From Bacillus sp. OV322 (GTDB lineage: Bacteria > Bacillota > Bacilli > Bacillales > DSM-1321), in NCBI RefSeq assembly GCF_900112495.1, contig NZ_FOMA01000001.1, positions 186,001 through 250,000 of the forward strand: 64,000 bases of DNA, written 5' to 3'. Shown here one piece after another: positions 8,594-17,855 of this stretch. Under the pieces are notes generated by a model that saw only the letters and a list, made by a program, of their open reading frames with translations, was not told where the DNA came from and made no database searches. The number at the start of each line of letters is the position of its first letter. Position 1 is the stretch's first letter. Position numbers and translations under genes: made by a program.

Positions 8594-10144
8594 ATGAATT
8601 TATCAGAAAGACTTCATCAAACAGCACTCGATAAAGGAAGCAAAACAGCCTATTATTTTATGGATCAGGCAACATCCTATGAAGAACTGGATACATCCGT
8701 AACCAAATTTGCAGATGGATTGAACAAACTGGGAATTGGAAAGGGTGACCATGTAGCGCTGCTTCTTGGAAACTCGCCGCATTTTATCATTGGCATGTAC
8801 GGTTCTTTGAGGGCTGGAGCAGCAGTTATTCCAATTAATCCTATTTATACGCCGGATGAAATCGGATACATTATCAGCAATGGAGATGTGAAGGCGGTTA
8901 TTTCTTTGGATGCTCTAGTTCCGCTGCTTGAAAAGATGAGTCCTCAATTGCCTTCGGTGGAGCATATGATTATCTGTGATACCCAGCAGTCAACAGAACA
9001 GAACGATCTATCAAGCTTAACTATTTACCCTAAATTGAAAACGTTTTCAAAAATGATTTCAGCAGGAAATGATGAATATCGCCGAGAAGCTGCAGATCCG
9101 GATGAAACAGCCGTCATTTTATATACATCCGGTACAACAGGAAAGCCAAAAGGCGCCATGCTTACTCACCGCAATCTTTATTCAAATGCCAAAGATACGG
9201 GGGATTATCTCAAAATATCAGAAAATGACAGGGTAATCACCACATTGCCAATGTTTCATGTGTTTTGCTTAACGGTGGTATTGAACGCTCCGCTCATGAA
9301 CGGAGGCACCTTGCTCATTGTCCCTAAATTTAGTCCAAGGGAGATCTTCAGGATTGCAAAAAAATATGAAGCAACCCTTTTTGCCGGTGTGCCAACTATG
9401 TACAATTTCCTATTGCAATATCCGGAAGGAAGCGCAAATGACCTGAATTCCTTTAGGCTTTGCATTGCTGGAGGATCCTCCATGCCTGTCGCACTTTTAA
9501 AATCCTTCGAGCAGAAGTTTAATGTTACTGTTTCAGAGGGCTACGGATTATCAGAAGCTTCCCCTGTAACATGCTTCAATCCGCTGGACCGGCCGAGGAA
9601 ACCAGGATCAATCGGAACCAGCATCCTTAATGTAGAAAATAAAATCGTGGATGAGCTGGGAGAGGAAGTTCCGGTCGGCCAGGTTGGCGAATTGATTGTG
9701 AGAGGCCCGAATGTCATGAAGGGATATTATAAAGCTCCTGAAGAAACAGCTGCAGCGCTGAAGGATGGGTGGCTGTATACAGGGGATTTAGCAAGGATGG
9801 ATGAAGAGGGCTACTTCTTTATTGTGGACCGGAAGAAAGAAATGATTATTGTGGGGGGGTATAATGTTTATCCGCGTGAGGTGGAGGAAGTATTATATGA
9901 ACATCCTGAAGTCGTGGAGGCAGCAGCTATAGGGGTACCTGACCCGGAACAGGGAGAAGCTGTCAAATGCTTTGTAGTCGTTAAAAATAAAGCGCTTACC
10001 GAAAAAGAGCTAAGGGACTACTGCAAGGAACATCTCGCAAAGTATAAAGTTCCCGGCGCTATCGAGTTTTTAGAAGAACTGCCTAAAAACACGACAGGAA
10101 AAATTCTAAGAAGATCATTGAAAAGTGAAGTATTGCAGAGATAA
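8594..10144 (+). CDS. lcfB: long-chain fatty-acid-CoA ligase LcfB
   Basis: It activates fatty acids to acyl-CoA with ATP for beta-oxidation. The 516-residue protein is a standard ANL-superfamily enzyme: P-loop [14 protein letters not shown] (about residue 180), [12 protein letters not shown], the YTGDLAR motif, [17 protein letters not shown] hinge and C-terminal [11 protein letters not shown] with the catalytic Lys. Start is ATG 8594, with a GGGAGGGAAAAGGG site and an N-terminus (MNLSERL) that aligns with B. subtilis LcfB (513); the ATG at 8555 falls inside the FadR box. It is monocistronic, ended by a strong terminator. Confidence 0.93.
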   Translation: MNLSERLHQTALDKGSKTAYYFMDQATSYEELDTSVTKFADGLNKLGIGKGDHVALLLGNSPHFIIGMYGSLRAGAAVIPINPIYTPDEIGYIISNGDVKAVISLDALVPLLEKMSPQLPSVEHMIICDTQQSTEQNDLSSLTIYPKLKTFSKMISAGNDEYRREAADPDETAVILYTSGTTGKPKGAMLTHRNLYSNAKDTGDYLKISENDRVITTLPMFHVFCLTVVLNAPLMNGGTLLIVPKFSPREIFRIAKKYEATLFAGVPTMYNFLLQYPEGSANDLNSFRLCIAGGSSMPVALLKSFEQKFNVTVSEGYGLSEASPVTCFNPLDRPRKPGSIGTSILNVENKIVDELGEEVPVGQVGELIVRGPNVMKGYYKAPEETAAALKDGWLYTGDLARMDEEGYFFIVDRKKEMIIVGGYNVYPREVEEVLYEHPEVVEAAAIGVPDPEQGEAVKCFVVVKNKALTEKELRDYCKEHLAKYKVPGAIEFLEELPKNTTGKILRRSLKSEVLQR

Positions 10145-10146
10145 TT

Positions 10147-10187
10147 AAAAGCCGGGAAAAAGGAGATTCTCCTTGATCCGGCTTTTT
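10147..10187 (+). terminator. terminator of lcfB
   Basis: AAAAGCCGG and CCGGCTTTTTT arms enclosing a smaller GGAGA/TCTCC hairpin. Confidence 0.8.
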
Positions 10188-10412
10188 TGCTGTGAAAAAC
10201 AGTAGCATATTTGACCTGATAAGGAGGAAGGCAAAAAAAGTATCCATTGGCTCCGCTAAACATCAGCATGTGGAAGGAGCTCTTCGCTGATGGGATCCGT
10301 GTTGCGGTGTCTTAGCCGGCAGAACGCAATTAAGGCAAAATTCCTGCTTAACTTCAAGAATAAGCGGGAATAGGGGAGTAAGGAACTATTGAAACAAAAG
10401 GAAGTGAATTTG

Positions 10413-11189
10413 ATGCCCTCTATTTTATATGAAGTACAGGCAGGGATAGCAATTGTCACTCTCAATCGGGAGTCTGCCTTAAATACGATTGATACTGCAA
10501 CAGCAGAGAGATTGCAAGCAGTTATAGCTGATATATCCAATAATGATCAAGTGAAGCTGGCTATTTTTACCGGTACGGGAAATAGGGCATTTTGTGCAGG
10601 AGAAGATCTGAATGACCCATCTATCCATTCGGCTGAAGGGCTGATTCGATTCACTGGAAGGCTCAATGATATTTTTAATGAAATCGAAATGCTTCCTCAG
10701 CCCACAATTGCGGCAATTAACGGATTTGCCTTCGGAGCAGGCTTTGAGCTTGCCCTTGCCTGCGACCTTCGGATATCAGCTGATCAGACACTCATGGGGC
10801 TTCCGCAGGCTAAGCTTGGCCTGATTCCTGGAGCTGGCGGGACTCAGCGGCTGCCGAGACTGATCGGAGAAGCAAAAGCATTGGAATTAATTTTAACCGC
10901 AAAACGTTTCACTTCTTTGGAAGCTTACCATTTCGGTATATTATCCAAGGTAGTATCAAATCATGAACTGCATAAAGAGGTCATGTATACAGCGGAACTG
11001 ATATTAGAAAATGCACCCATCGCAATAAATCAGGCGAAATATGCAGTGAAAAAAGGAATGGGGACAGATCTGCAAGCTGGTTTGGAACTGGAGAAAGAAG
11101 GATTCTTGAAGACTGCCTCATCTCAAGATTTAGAAGAAGGGATCCAATCATTCTTTGAAAAGAAAAAACCCGTTTTTAGAGGGAAGTGA
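10413..11189 (+). CDS. enoyl-CoA hydratase/isomerase family protein, second catalytic Glu replaced
   Basis: The 258-residue protein is a crotonase-fold enzyme: oxyanion-hole NRAFCAGEDL, GFAFGAGFELALACD with the first catalytic Glu (E112), and LGLIPGAGGTQRLPRLIG. In classical enoyl-CoA hydratases the second catalytic Glu lies in a PE segment before this last motif; here the residue is Gln (Q132, LPQAKLG). The enzyme may therefore be an isomerase or have reduced hydratase activity. Start is ATG 10413 after AAAGGAAGTG; a TTG at 10389 is an alternative. It follows lcfB after a 270 bp gap with no recognised gene, so a role in fatty-acid breakdown is inferred from family and place. Confidence 0.85.
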   Translation: MPSILYEVQAGIAIVTLNRESALNTIDTATAERLQAVIADISNNDQVKLAIFTGTGNRAFCAGEDLNDPSIHSAEGLIRFTGRLNDIFNEIEMLPQPTIAAINGFAFGAGFELALACDLRISADQTLMGLPQAKLGLIPGAGGTQRLPRLIGEAKALELILTAKRFTSLEAYHFGILSKVVSNHELHKEVMYTAELILENAPIAINQAKYAVKKGMGTDLQAGLELEKEGFLKTASSQDLEEGIQSFFEKKKPVFRGK

Positions 11190-11330
11190 AAAGAGGCTGT
11201 TCCTGATACGGTATGACTGATTCCTGCTTTAAGGCCGTTTGGGGAGCAGCCTTATCATGTCAATAGAGCTTAACACTTGCGGGCTGGTCTAGAATAAAGC
11301 TCTTCCTGCCTCTCTATCTTGACGAGGTAC

Positions 11331-11360
11331 TTGCTCTTTTTGGAATGATACCTGTAAAAT
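11331..11360 (+). promoter_or_regulatory. candidate promoter of HD-domain gene
   Basis: TTGCTC (11331-11336), 18 bp, TAAAAT (11355-11360), 30 bp before the start codon. Confidence 0.4.
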
Positions 11361-11390
11361 AAGAAAAACTCCAAAAGGAGAGAATCAAAA

Positions 11391-11915
11391 ATGAGAGATG
11401 TAACACTGCTAGAGATTTTTCAGCATCATATAGCTCAAAAATATTTAAACCGGTCCGGCCTGGCGCATGCCATAGCTGTTTCTTATCACGCCTTTCATTT
11501 AGCCAAGGAGCAGAATGTCGATGTTGATCTGGCTGCAAAAGCAGGGCTGCTGCATGATATAGGCCATTTTACTTGGTACAGAAACGGAAAATGGGATTAT
11601 GATTTATACAAAAAAAATGATATACATCCAATTAAAGGAGCAGAACGGGCACATAAATTGCTGATCAGGCTTGGAGAAAACCCGATTGCTGCCAAAACGA
11701 TTTCACTTGCCATTTTGTTTCACACCGACTCCTTTCTGCCGTCAAATGATATTGTCCGGACTCCTTTGCAGCAAATCGTTAAATGGGCTGATGAAAAGGA
11801 TGAAGAAGAAGGAGGCAAGCATCATTACAGGAAAATTGATTTTGAACGGGCAAAAAAAAGCCTATCACGCCTTGATGATATGATTGATGAAGAAAGAAAA
11901 AAGCTGTCATCCTGA
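11391..11915 (+). CDS. HD-domain phosphohydrolase
   Basis: The 174-residue protein has the HD metal site: H26 in LAHAIAVS, H55-D56 in LLHDIGHF and a later Asp in IVKWADEKD. HD proteins are metal-dependent phosphohydrolases acting on nucleotides or phosphates; the substrate is not evident. A charged tail (about residues 135-174) is predicted helical. AAAGGAG ribosome site. Monocistronic, with a candidate promoter upstream and a terminator overlapping its stop. Confidence 0.85.
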   Translation: MRDVTLLEIFQHHIAQKYLNRSGLAHAIAVSYHAFHLAKEQNVDVDLAAKAGLLHDIGHFTWYRNGKWDYDLYKKNDIHPIKGAERAHKLLIRLGENPIAAKTISLAILFHTDSFLPSNDIVRTPLQQIVKWADEKDEEEGGKHHYRKIDFERAKKSLSRLDDMIDEERKKLSS

Positions 11916-11942
11916 TTTTCATCAGGCTGACAGCTTTTTTTA
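11901..11942 (+). terminator. terminator of HD-domain gene
   Basis: AAGCTGTCA and TGACAGCTT arms with inner CCTGAT/ATCAGG pairing, then seven T; it overlaps the stop codon. Confidence 0.9.
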
Positions 11943-11991
11943 ATGGTATAGTTAAAAGACGAAATGTTCTTGTAATTGGGAGGGTGAAACA

Positions 11992-12624
11992 ATGGAATCA
12001 GAACAGCTGAAAATTTTTGATGAAAGAGGCCGGCACATCGGTAAAGCTTCAAGAAGCGATGTTCATAAAAACGGTTATTGGCACGAAACCTTCCATTGCT
12101 GGTTTATCAGCAAAAAAGGAGATAAAGAATACATATATTTTCAACAAAGGAGTTCTGGAAAAAAGGATTTTCCCGATCTTCTTGATATCACGGCTGCCGG
12201 CCATTTGACATCTGAGGAAAGCGTTCAGGACGGAGTCAGGGAGATCAGGGAAGAGCTCGGGATACCTGTTTCATTCTCAGATCTTGTTTCAATAGGCATA
12301 ATTAAGGATCAGCTCCAAAAGCAGGGTTTTAATGATAACGAATTAAGCCATGTTTACCTATATGATATTACTGGCCTTGATATCTCCTTTCATTTTCAAA
12401 AAGAAGAAGTGTCAGGAATGTTCAGAGTGGCTTCAGCAGATTTTTATAAAATGTTCTTAGAGAATGAACAAGAAATACCTGTTAATGGATATTACATTAA
12501 TCAGCAGGGTGAAGAAATTAAAGTCGATGGACATGCTATAAAAAGCAGCTTTGTTCCGCATGGCAAGGAGTACTATCATACGGTTTCTGGTGCACTCAAA
12601 AAATATTTTTCTTCCCTGAACTGA
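11992..12624 (+). CDS. NUDIX hydrolase, isopentenyl-diphosphate-isomerase-like subgroup
   Basis: The 210-residue protein starts like YfcD/IDI-type NUDIX proteins (FDERGRHIGKASRSDVHKNG, WHETFHCW) and carries the NUDIX box GHLTSEES...REIREELGI at about residues 67-88. It would hydrolyse a nucleoside diphosphate-linked or similar substrate with Mg2+. The family is common in Bacillus; substrate unassigned. AGGGTG ribosome site. It stands alone between the HD gene and azlC. Confidence 0.88.
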   Translation: MESEQLKIFDERGRHIGKASRSDVHKNGYWHETFHCWFISKKGDKEYIYFQQRSSGKKDFPDLLDITAAGHLTSEESVQDGVREIREELGIPVSFSDLVSIGIIKDQLQKQGFNDNELSHVYLYDITGLDISFHFQKEEVSGMFRVASADFYKMFLENEQEIPVNGYYINQQGEEIKVDGHAIKSSFVPHGKEYYHTVSGALKKYFSSLN

Positions 12625-12698
12625 AATAAATATACTGTCAGGCAGCCGAAATGATATGCCAATGTATAAAATAATTAATCATAAAAGGGGAGAGGAAG

Positions 12699-13424
12699 AT
12701 GGGAGAAGCATTATTGCAGGGAGGGCCTTCTTCTTTCCGCCAGGGTATGAAGGCAGGGGCAGGCATTGCAATAGGATACGCCCCAATAGCCCTGACATAT
12801 GGACTGCTGGCTAAAACCACAGGGCTTTCCATGGAAGAAACAATTTTAATGAGCTTAATCGTGTTTGCCGGTGCTTCTCAGTATATTGCGTTAAACCTGC
12901 TGGCAATTGGCACAGGTGCAATAGAAATTATACTGACTACCTTCATAGTGAATATTCGGCATTTTTTGCTGGCAGCATCCATAAATGAGAAAAGCAGCAG
13001 CGAAGATGGCATTGTAAAAAGGGCAATTTATGCTTTTGGCTTAACAGATGAAACCTTCTCTGTTGCAGCCATGATGCATGGCAAGGTTACAGCAGGGTTT
13101 ATGTTCGGACTGAATATGACTGCGTATGTTAGCTGGGTGCTGTTTTCCGGACTTGGGCATGTATTTGGCGCAAACCTGCCTGATATGCTGCAGGAAAGTA
13201 TGTCAGTGGCTTTATATGCAATGTTTATAGGTCTGCTTACACCTTCAATGAAGGGATCCAAAAAGACTGTATTCCTGGCTGTGACTGCTGCTGCCTTTAA
13301 CAGTGTATTTACACTCTCCGGCTTAAGCGCAGGCTGGTCGATTGTCCTTGCAACACTTCTTTCATCCGTTATCATCCAGCTGCTAGTTACGTTGAGAAAC
13401 AAAGGGGAAGAAGCCGATGCATAG
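12699..13424 (+). CDS. azlC: branched-chain amino-acid exporter large subunit AzlC
   Basis: The 241-residue membrane protein has the AzlC family signatures FRQGMKAGAGIAIGYAPIALTYG and FAGASQYIALNLL, a NIRHFLLAASI segment and seven or so hydrophobic segments. AzlC with AzlD exports branched-chain amino acids (azaleucine resistance in B. subtilis). A GGGGAGAGG site precedes the ATG. The last eight bases overlap azlD, so translation is coupled. Confidence 0.92.
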   Translation: MGEALLQGGPSSFRQGMKAGAGIAIGYAPIALTYGLLAKTTGLSMEETILMSLIVFAGASQYIALNLLAIGTGAIEIILTTFIVNIRHFLLAASINEKSSSEDGIVKRAIYAFGLTDETFSVAAMMHGKVTAGFMFGLNMTAYVSWVLFSGLGHVFGANLPDMLQESMSVALYAMFIGLLTPSMKGSKKTVFLAVTAAAFNSVFTLSGLSAGWSIVLATLLSSVIIQLLVTLRNKGEEADA

Positions 13425-13722
13425 TAAAATGATTTACATGATCATTGCAATGGGGGCTGTTACATATATCCCAAGGTTTTTGCCTTTTGTCTTGTTTAAA
13501 GGAAAAGAGCTTCCTCCCTTTCTTCAGGGAGTATTGAAAAATATTCCTTTTGCCACTCTTGGCGCCTTGATTTTTCCGGGCATATTATTGATCAGCCATG
13601 ACCTTAAATATGGCCTCACAGGTGCAGCAGCTGCCTTTATCCTTGCATGGTATGGAACCAATGTCATCGTGGTCATCGTTGGGGCCATTGCTGCTTTAAG
13701 TATTTATTCGATGATATTTTAG
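13417..13722 (+). CDS. azlD: branched-chain amino-acid exporter small subunit AzlD
   Basis: The 101-residue protein has four hydrophobic segments with the AzlD start pattern (YIPRFLPFVLFKGKELP, FLQGVLKNIPFATLGALIFPG). It overlaps azlC by eight bases with an internal GGGGAAG site, as in other azlCD pairs. The following 200 bp before the protease gene hold no recognised gene. Confidence 0.92.
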   Translation: MHSKMIYMIIAMGAVTYIPRFLPFVLFKGKELPPFLQGVLKNIPFATLGALIFPGILLISHDLKYGLTGAAAAFILAWYGTNVIVVIVGAIAALSIYSMIF

Positions 13723-13925
13723 GCAATGGCAAGCTTGCGCTGCAATCAGCAAAGCTGGAAGCGTGAATAATAGAATTGAAAAGGCTAATACTTAAGGCTA
13801 TATTTAACATCCCTAAGAAAAGCGCTGTCTGTAAACTTGTGAAGAGCATTCAGAATTTTTGTTCTAATATTCCCTGCCGCACCTAAACTATGTAGAGAGG
13901 GTTTGTCTTATAAGGAGGAAAAGCA

Positions 13926-15182
13926 ATGGCAAGAAAATGGGCAGCTGCCGCTGTAGGTGTGTATCTTATTTCTGCAGCTTTTATGTACTGGTACCTTTTT
14001 TATGGAACATCTGGCGCTATTCCTTCCGGCTTGAAGGGGACCGCTGCAGATCCTGCGACGTTTTTGAATGGAAGGGAATTGCTTTTAAGTGAGCATTATT
14101 CAAAAATCAGGAATTTTATTTTCTTCCTTTCAACGCCTTATGAATGGCTGTTTTATTTCCTGGTTTTAATCTCTGGCTTGTCCCGGGTGTTCGAGAAATG
14201 GGCAACTTCTTCTTCAAAATGGAAAGCTTTACAGACAGCGGTCTATCTATTCTGGCTTTCGCTTCTTTCGTTTGCTGTTTCTTTTCCGTTTGATTATGTA
14301 AGCTATGCCTATAGTAAAAGTTATCATATCAGTACTCAATCCTTTTCCTCATGGATGAAGGATAACATCATTGATTTTTGGGTCAGTTTCGGCACTATGT
14401 TCATCCTTGCAGGTGTTATTTACTGGCTGATGAAGAAAAGCGCAAAAAAATGGTGGCTGTATGCATGGCTGTTATCCATTCCCTTTTCACTATTCATGAT
14501 GTTTGTTCAGCCTGTGATCATTGATCCGCTTTATAATGATTTTTATCCGCTGAAGGATAAAAACCTGGAAACAAAAATTCTTGCGATGGCCCAAAAGGCT
14601 CATATTCCTGCAGATCATGTGTATGAAGTGAATATGGCTAAAAAGACAAACGCCCTTAATGCATATGTCACAGGAATTGGCTCTAATTCCCGGATTGTGC
14701 TTTGGGACACCACACTTAAAAAACTTAATGACAAGGAAATAATGTTCATAATGGCACATGAAATGGGCCATTATGTAGAAAAGCATATTTACTACGGAAT
14801 TGCTGGCTATCTTGTTCTTACATTTGCAGGTCTTTGGCTAATAGCAAAGCTCATGGATTTCATGGTGAGAAAGCGAGGGAAGCTGCTTCAGCTATCGGAT
14901 GTCAGCAGTCTGCGTTCTCTGCCGCTATTTTTGCTGCTTGCAGGTGTGCTTCTGTTCGCCTCGAGCCCGCTTACAAACTATGCTTCCCGTTATCAGGAAA
15001 CCCGTGCAGATCAATATGCAATGAAAATGACACATGATAAAAATTCCGCCGTAAAAACCTTTCAGGAGCTTACCCGTGCAGGACTGAGCGAGGTGAATCC
15101 GCCCGTATTGGTTAAGTGGTTCCGTTATACGCATCCAGCCATGCTAGACCGCATCACTACTGCATCGCAATATAAAAAATAG
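13926..15182 (+). CDS. yhfN: M48-family membrane metalloprotease YhfN (Ste24-like)
   Basis: This 418-residue integral membrane protease carries the zinc motif HEMGH at residues 278-282 (in IMAHEMGHYVEKH) and the third ligand E358 in QETRADQYAMK. At least six hydrophobic segments surround the active site, as in CAAX-prenyl protease Ste24 relatives; it ends with RYTHPAMLDRI, typical of M48. Length is close to B. subtilis YhfN (426). GGAGGAAAAG ribosome site. Its stop codon directly abuts a repeat element. Substrate is unknown; envelope protein quality control is the usual inference. Confidence 0.88.
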   Translation: MARKWAAAAVGVYLISAAFMYWYLFYGTSGAIPSGLKGTAADPATFLNGRELLLSEHYSKIRNFIFFLSTPYEWLFYFLVLISGLSRVFEKWATSSSKWKALQTAVYLFWLSLLSFAVSFPFDYVSYAYSKSYHISTQSFSSWMKDNIIDFWVSFGTMFILAGVIYWLMKKSAKKWWLYAWLLSIPFSLFMMFVQPVIIDPLYNDFYPLKDKNLETKILAMAQKAHIPADHVYEVNMAKKTNALNAYVTGIGSNSRIVLWDTTLKKLNDKEIMFIMAHEMGHYVEKHIYYGIAGYLVLTFAGLWLIAKLMDFMVRKRGKLLQLSDVSSLRSLPLFLLLAGVLLFASSPLTNYASRYQETRADQYAMKMTHDKNSAVKTFQELTRAGLSEVNPPVLVKWFRYTHPAMLDRITTASQYKK

Positions 15183-15408
15183 GCTCTTTTCTTAAAGATT
15201 GTTGTTTTTTAATGTATTCTGTGGGGCGATCCCATTGTTAAGTCAGGTTGATTGGAGCGTAAGGTGCGAGACTCCTGCGGGATAAGCGGGAAGGGGAGAC
15301 CCCGCAGGCACAGCCGAGGAGACTCTCCGCCCGCCCCGCGGAAAGCGAGCATCCTGGAGTGGAAATCAACCACCTTGTTCCATAGCAACAAAGTTTACGA
15401 AAACAGCC
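15182..15408 (+). repeat. ~225 bp intergenic repeat, copy A
   Basis: The element begins GGCTCTTTTCTTAAAGATTG directly at the yhfN stop and ends at AAAGTTTACGAAAACAGCC. Its GC-rich core is bounded by inverted ends GGTTGATT (15246-15253) and AATCAACC (15364-15371) and contains internally pairing CTCCTGCGGG/CCCCGCAGG segments. Other copies lie at 50822-50977, 52802-53027 (inverted), 60376-60599 and, degenerate, 60602-60735. It encodes no convincing protein. Confidence 0.85.
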
Positions 15409-15620
15409 AAAAAATAAGCAGCAAACAGCCATCCCGATCTGTAATCAGGATGGCTATTTTGTATGCATAATCCTCATAATACGTATGAAGGCGTCTCGTT
15501 CAAATCAGGAGCAGGCAGCAGATTAACACATTATATTCAGAAAATACTTTTATATTTTATATTTATGGTTTCTTTACTATAATAAAGTAAATTCTTAATT
15601 CGTATGCAAGGGGATCAGTT

Positions 15621-16430
15621 ATGTATAAGATATTCAACATCATTTTGGGTTCGGTCATCGTTGGAGTTGCCTATAATTTATTTCTTATCCCGCATCAGAT
15701 TTTAAGCAGCGGATTAAGCGGAATCGCCATTATGCTGGGGATTATTACTCCCTTTAATACTGGGATCCTAAATTTCCTGCTGAATCTGCCGCTCCTGATT
15801 TTAGGATGGTTTAAATTAGGGAAACAGTTTATTCTCTTTACCATTCTTTCTGTAGTCGTTTTGTCTGTCAGCTTGTATTTGATTCCGGTGCATGCCATTT
15901 CACATGAACCTATTTTGTCTTCTTTATTTGGGGGGGTTATTACAGGTATTGGAATTGGCTTGATTTTCCGGGCTTCAGGGTCCTCAGGCGGATTTGATAT
16001 TGTGGCGATGCTTTTGACGAAAAAAAGAGATTTTCCATTGGGCGCTCTCATTTCTGCCATGAACGGCATTGTTGTCATCGCCTCCGGGTTTGTATTTAAT
16101 TGGGACGCTGCTTTGAATACAATGGTTGCAATCTTTGCAACAGGAAAGGTCATTGATACGATACACACAAATCATATCAAGCTTACTTTAATGATTGTTA
16201 CCAAAAAGGGCGAAGAAATGAAAGGCAAGCTGCTTTCCAATCTTTATCGGGGCATTACGGTGATTGATGGAGAGGGAGCATATACCGGAGAAGGACAGAA
16301 GATTCTCATGGTTGTTATTACAAGATATCAATTAACCGATGTGAAGACGATGATTAATGATGTTGATGGGAATGCATTCGTTAATATTACAGAAACCGCA
16401 GAAGTGATGGGATCATTTCATCGGTCATAA
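15621..16430 (+). CDS. YitT-family (DUF161/DUF2179) membrane protein
   Basis: The 269-residue protein has five or six N-terminal hydrophobic segments followed by a soluble DUF2179 domain (from about residue 185: LTLMIVTKKGEEMK, YTGEGQKILMVVITRYQL). The motif SGSSGGFDIVAMLL is conserved in the family. Function is unknown. A paralogue lies at 53306-54148. AAGGGG ribosome site. Followed by an inverted-repeat terminator. Confidence 0.85.
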   Translation: MYKIFNIILGSVIVGVAYNLFLIPHQILSSGLSGIAIMLGIITPFNTGILNFLLNLPLLILGWFKLGKQFILFTILSVVVLSVSLYLIPVHAISHEPILSSLFGGVITGIGIGLIFRASGSSGGFDIVAMLLTKKRDFPLGALISAMNGIVVIASGFVFNWDAALNTMVAIFATGKVIDTIHTNHIKLTLMIVTKKGEEMKGKLLSNLYRGITVIDGEGAYTGEGQKILMVVITRYQLTDVKTMINDVDGNAFVNITETAEVMGSFHRS

Positions 16431-16435
16431 CTACA

Positions 16436-16472
16436 ATAAAGGCCTCTTCCATAGTTGGAGAGGACTTTATTG
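16436..16472 (+). terminator. terminator after YitT-family gene
   Basis: AATAAAGGCCTCTTCCA pairs with TTGGAGAGGACTTTATT with two single-base mismatches. Confidence 0.65.
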
Positions 16473-16520
16473 TATGCATGCTCCGGAATAGCTGAAATCA
16501 CATGATGCTGATATAGAGGC

Positions 16521-16757
16521 TTAAGTGCCGAACGACAAAAGAAGTTTTTTCAGTTCGCTGCTTAACTTCATGAACAGGATCTTGTCCTTTTTATCCAGTG
16601 CATCATCTAGTTTGCGTTCTAAATCGTCTTTTTTACTGTTAAGGAGCGCTTCGTGAATAATCATGTCAATGAACATTTCCTGAAGGGAAGATTCTCGTTT
16701 TTGTTTTTTCATGTAACAGTCTTTAACGAGGTCGGAATAGGATTTATTATTTTTCAA
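16521..16757 (-). CDS. IDEAL-domain protein
   Basis: The 78-residue protein (from TTG 16757, AGGAGTGG upstream) ends with the IDEAL domain: LERKLDDALDKKDKILFMKLSSELKKL. The domain occurs as short Bacillus proteins and at the end of ComK-region and YpiB proteins, and is thought to mediate protein contacts. It is divergent from comK, with about 190 bp between the two starts. Precise role unknown. Confidence 0.7.
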   Translation of the reverse strand: MKNNKSYSDLVKDCYMKKQKRESSLQEMFIDMIIHEALLNSKKDDLERKLDDALDKKDKILFMKLSSELKKLLLSFGT

Positions 16758-16847
16758 GATAACCACTCCTGACATTCTTTTCTTTATTATATAAAATAAT
16801 TTGTTGGATAATTCAGAAAATTTAATATATATTCATTCAAAACATGA

Positions 16848-16877
16848 CAAAATATCCAAAAAAATTACAATATTTTG
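16848..16877 (+). promoter_or_regulatory. AT-rich inverted repeat upstream of comK
   Basis: CAAAATAT and ATATTTTG arms separated by 14 bases, 70 bp before the comK start in a very AT-rich region. ComK binds AT-boxes at its own promoter and Rok/CodY also bind there in B. subtilis; the exact AAAA-N5-TTTT box pattern is not clearly present here. Confidence 0.35.
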
Positions 16878-16946
16878 TTAATTTTAGGAGAAAAGTAGGA
16901 GATTTATGGTATGATGAGAGAAAAGATAATAGGAAGGAAGCGTTTT

Positions 16947-17522
16947 ATGACAGATTTCAAGCCGAGCCATATAGAAGAATATGAGATATCTCCATTCACC
17001 TTACTGATCATGCCCATTAATTATGGAAGCAAAATCTACTCGCATATAATAGAAGTAGAAGATGAGTTTATTTCTCCATTTAAACCTATCGATATTATTA
17101 AAAAAAGCTGCGAGTATTTTGGCAGCAGCTATGAAGGCAGAAAAGACGGAACCAAAGAGCTGATTGGCATTACCCATAAAGCACCGATTGCCATCGATCC
17201 GACAAGCTCTGTTTTTTTCTTCCCGACCACTTCTCCGATGCGGCCGAAGTGCATTTGGCTGTCGCATTCACATGTTTCAAGATATAACCGCAAAGATTCC
17301 ACCCATACGAAAGTTGTTTTTAGGAGTAAACAGAATATAGAAGTGCCTGTATCAAGCAGCTCTTTTGGGAATCAGGTTCTTAGAACCGCCCAGCTAAAGG
17401 CCAAATTGACCCAGCGGATAGAAGAAAGCGAAAGAAAGTCCTACTATCTTTTTACAGGTTCAGGAAATTCAGAGGCCTCGGAATTTTCTTCTGCATATAC
17501 TCCAGGAAACCGGAAAAGGTAA
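16947..17522 (+). CDS. comK: competence transcription factor ComK
   Basis: ComK activates the late competence (DNA uptake) genes by binding AT-boxes. The 191-residue product matches B. subtilis ComK (192) over the core: YEISPFTLLIMP, CEYFGSSYEGRKDGTKEL, ITHKAPIAIDP, FFFPTTSPMRPKCIWLSHSHV, and SSFGNQVLRTAQLKAKL. Start is ATG 16947 with AGGAAGGAAG six bases upstream; an earlier ATG (16911) has no such site. The gene is intact. The final 30 residues are less conserved and end in a Ser/Asn-rich tail. Confidence 0.93.
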   Translation: MTDFKPSHIEEYEISPFTLLIMPINYGSKIYSHIIEVEDEFISPFKPIDIIKKSCEYFGSSYEGRKDGTKELIGITHKAPIAIDPTSSVFFFPTTSPMRPKCIWLSHSHVSRYNRKDSTHTKVVFRSKQNIEVPVSSSSFGNQVLRTAQLKAKLTQRIEESERKSYYLFTGSGNSEASEFSSAYTPGNRKR

Positions 17523-17526
17523 CAAA

Positions 17527-17575
17527 AAAGGAAGCTTAGAATATTCATAGACGGAATAACAGCAGGCTTCCTTTA
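17527..17575 (+). terminator. candidate terminator after comK
   Basis: AAAGGAAGC and GCTTCCTTT arms with a 30-base loop, then a short T/A tract. Confidence 0.45.
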
Positions 17576-17855
17576 TAAGAAAGAGAGCATTTCTTTCCTT
17601 TTTTGCTTCTGTATTTATTGGAGCTGCCGGATATTGAAACAACAATTTTTTCCTCATTAACTCACTTCCGCAAGGTTTGGATTGTTCCATTCCCTCTAAA
17701 TGATTCATAAGAAACTCTTCCCTGGTTTTACCATACGTATTCCGGCACGCCAGCTGTTACTGCACCTCAAGCGAGGAGTTATGGCATCACATGTAAAAGG
17801 ATAATCAAATCAAACATAGAGCAAACTGAACTCTTCATCCTTTCTTTGCCGGGCA

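Noticed and set aside
15252-15470. Small open frames within the ~225 bp repeat copies
   Set aside because: Different frames are open in different copies and none is conserved; the unit is better read as non-coding repeat.
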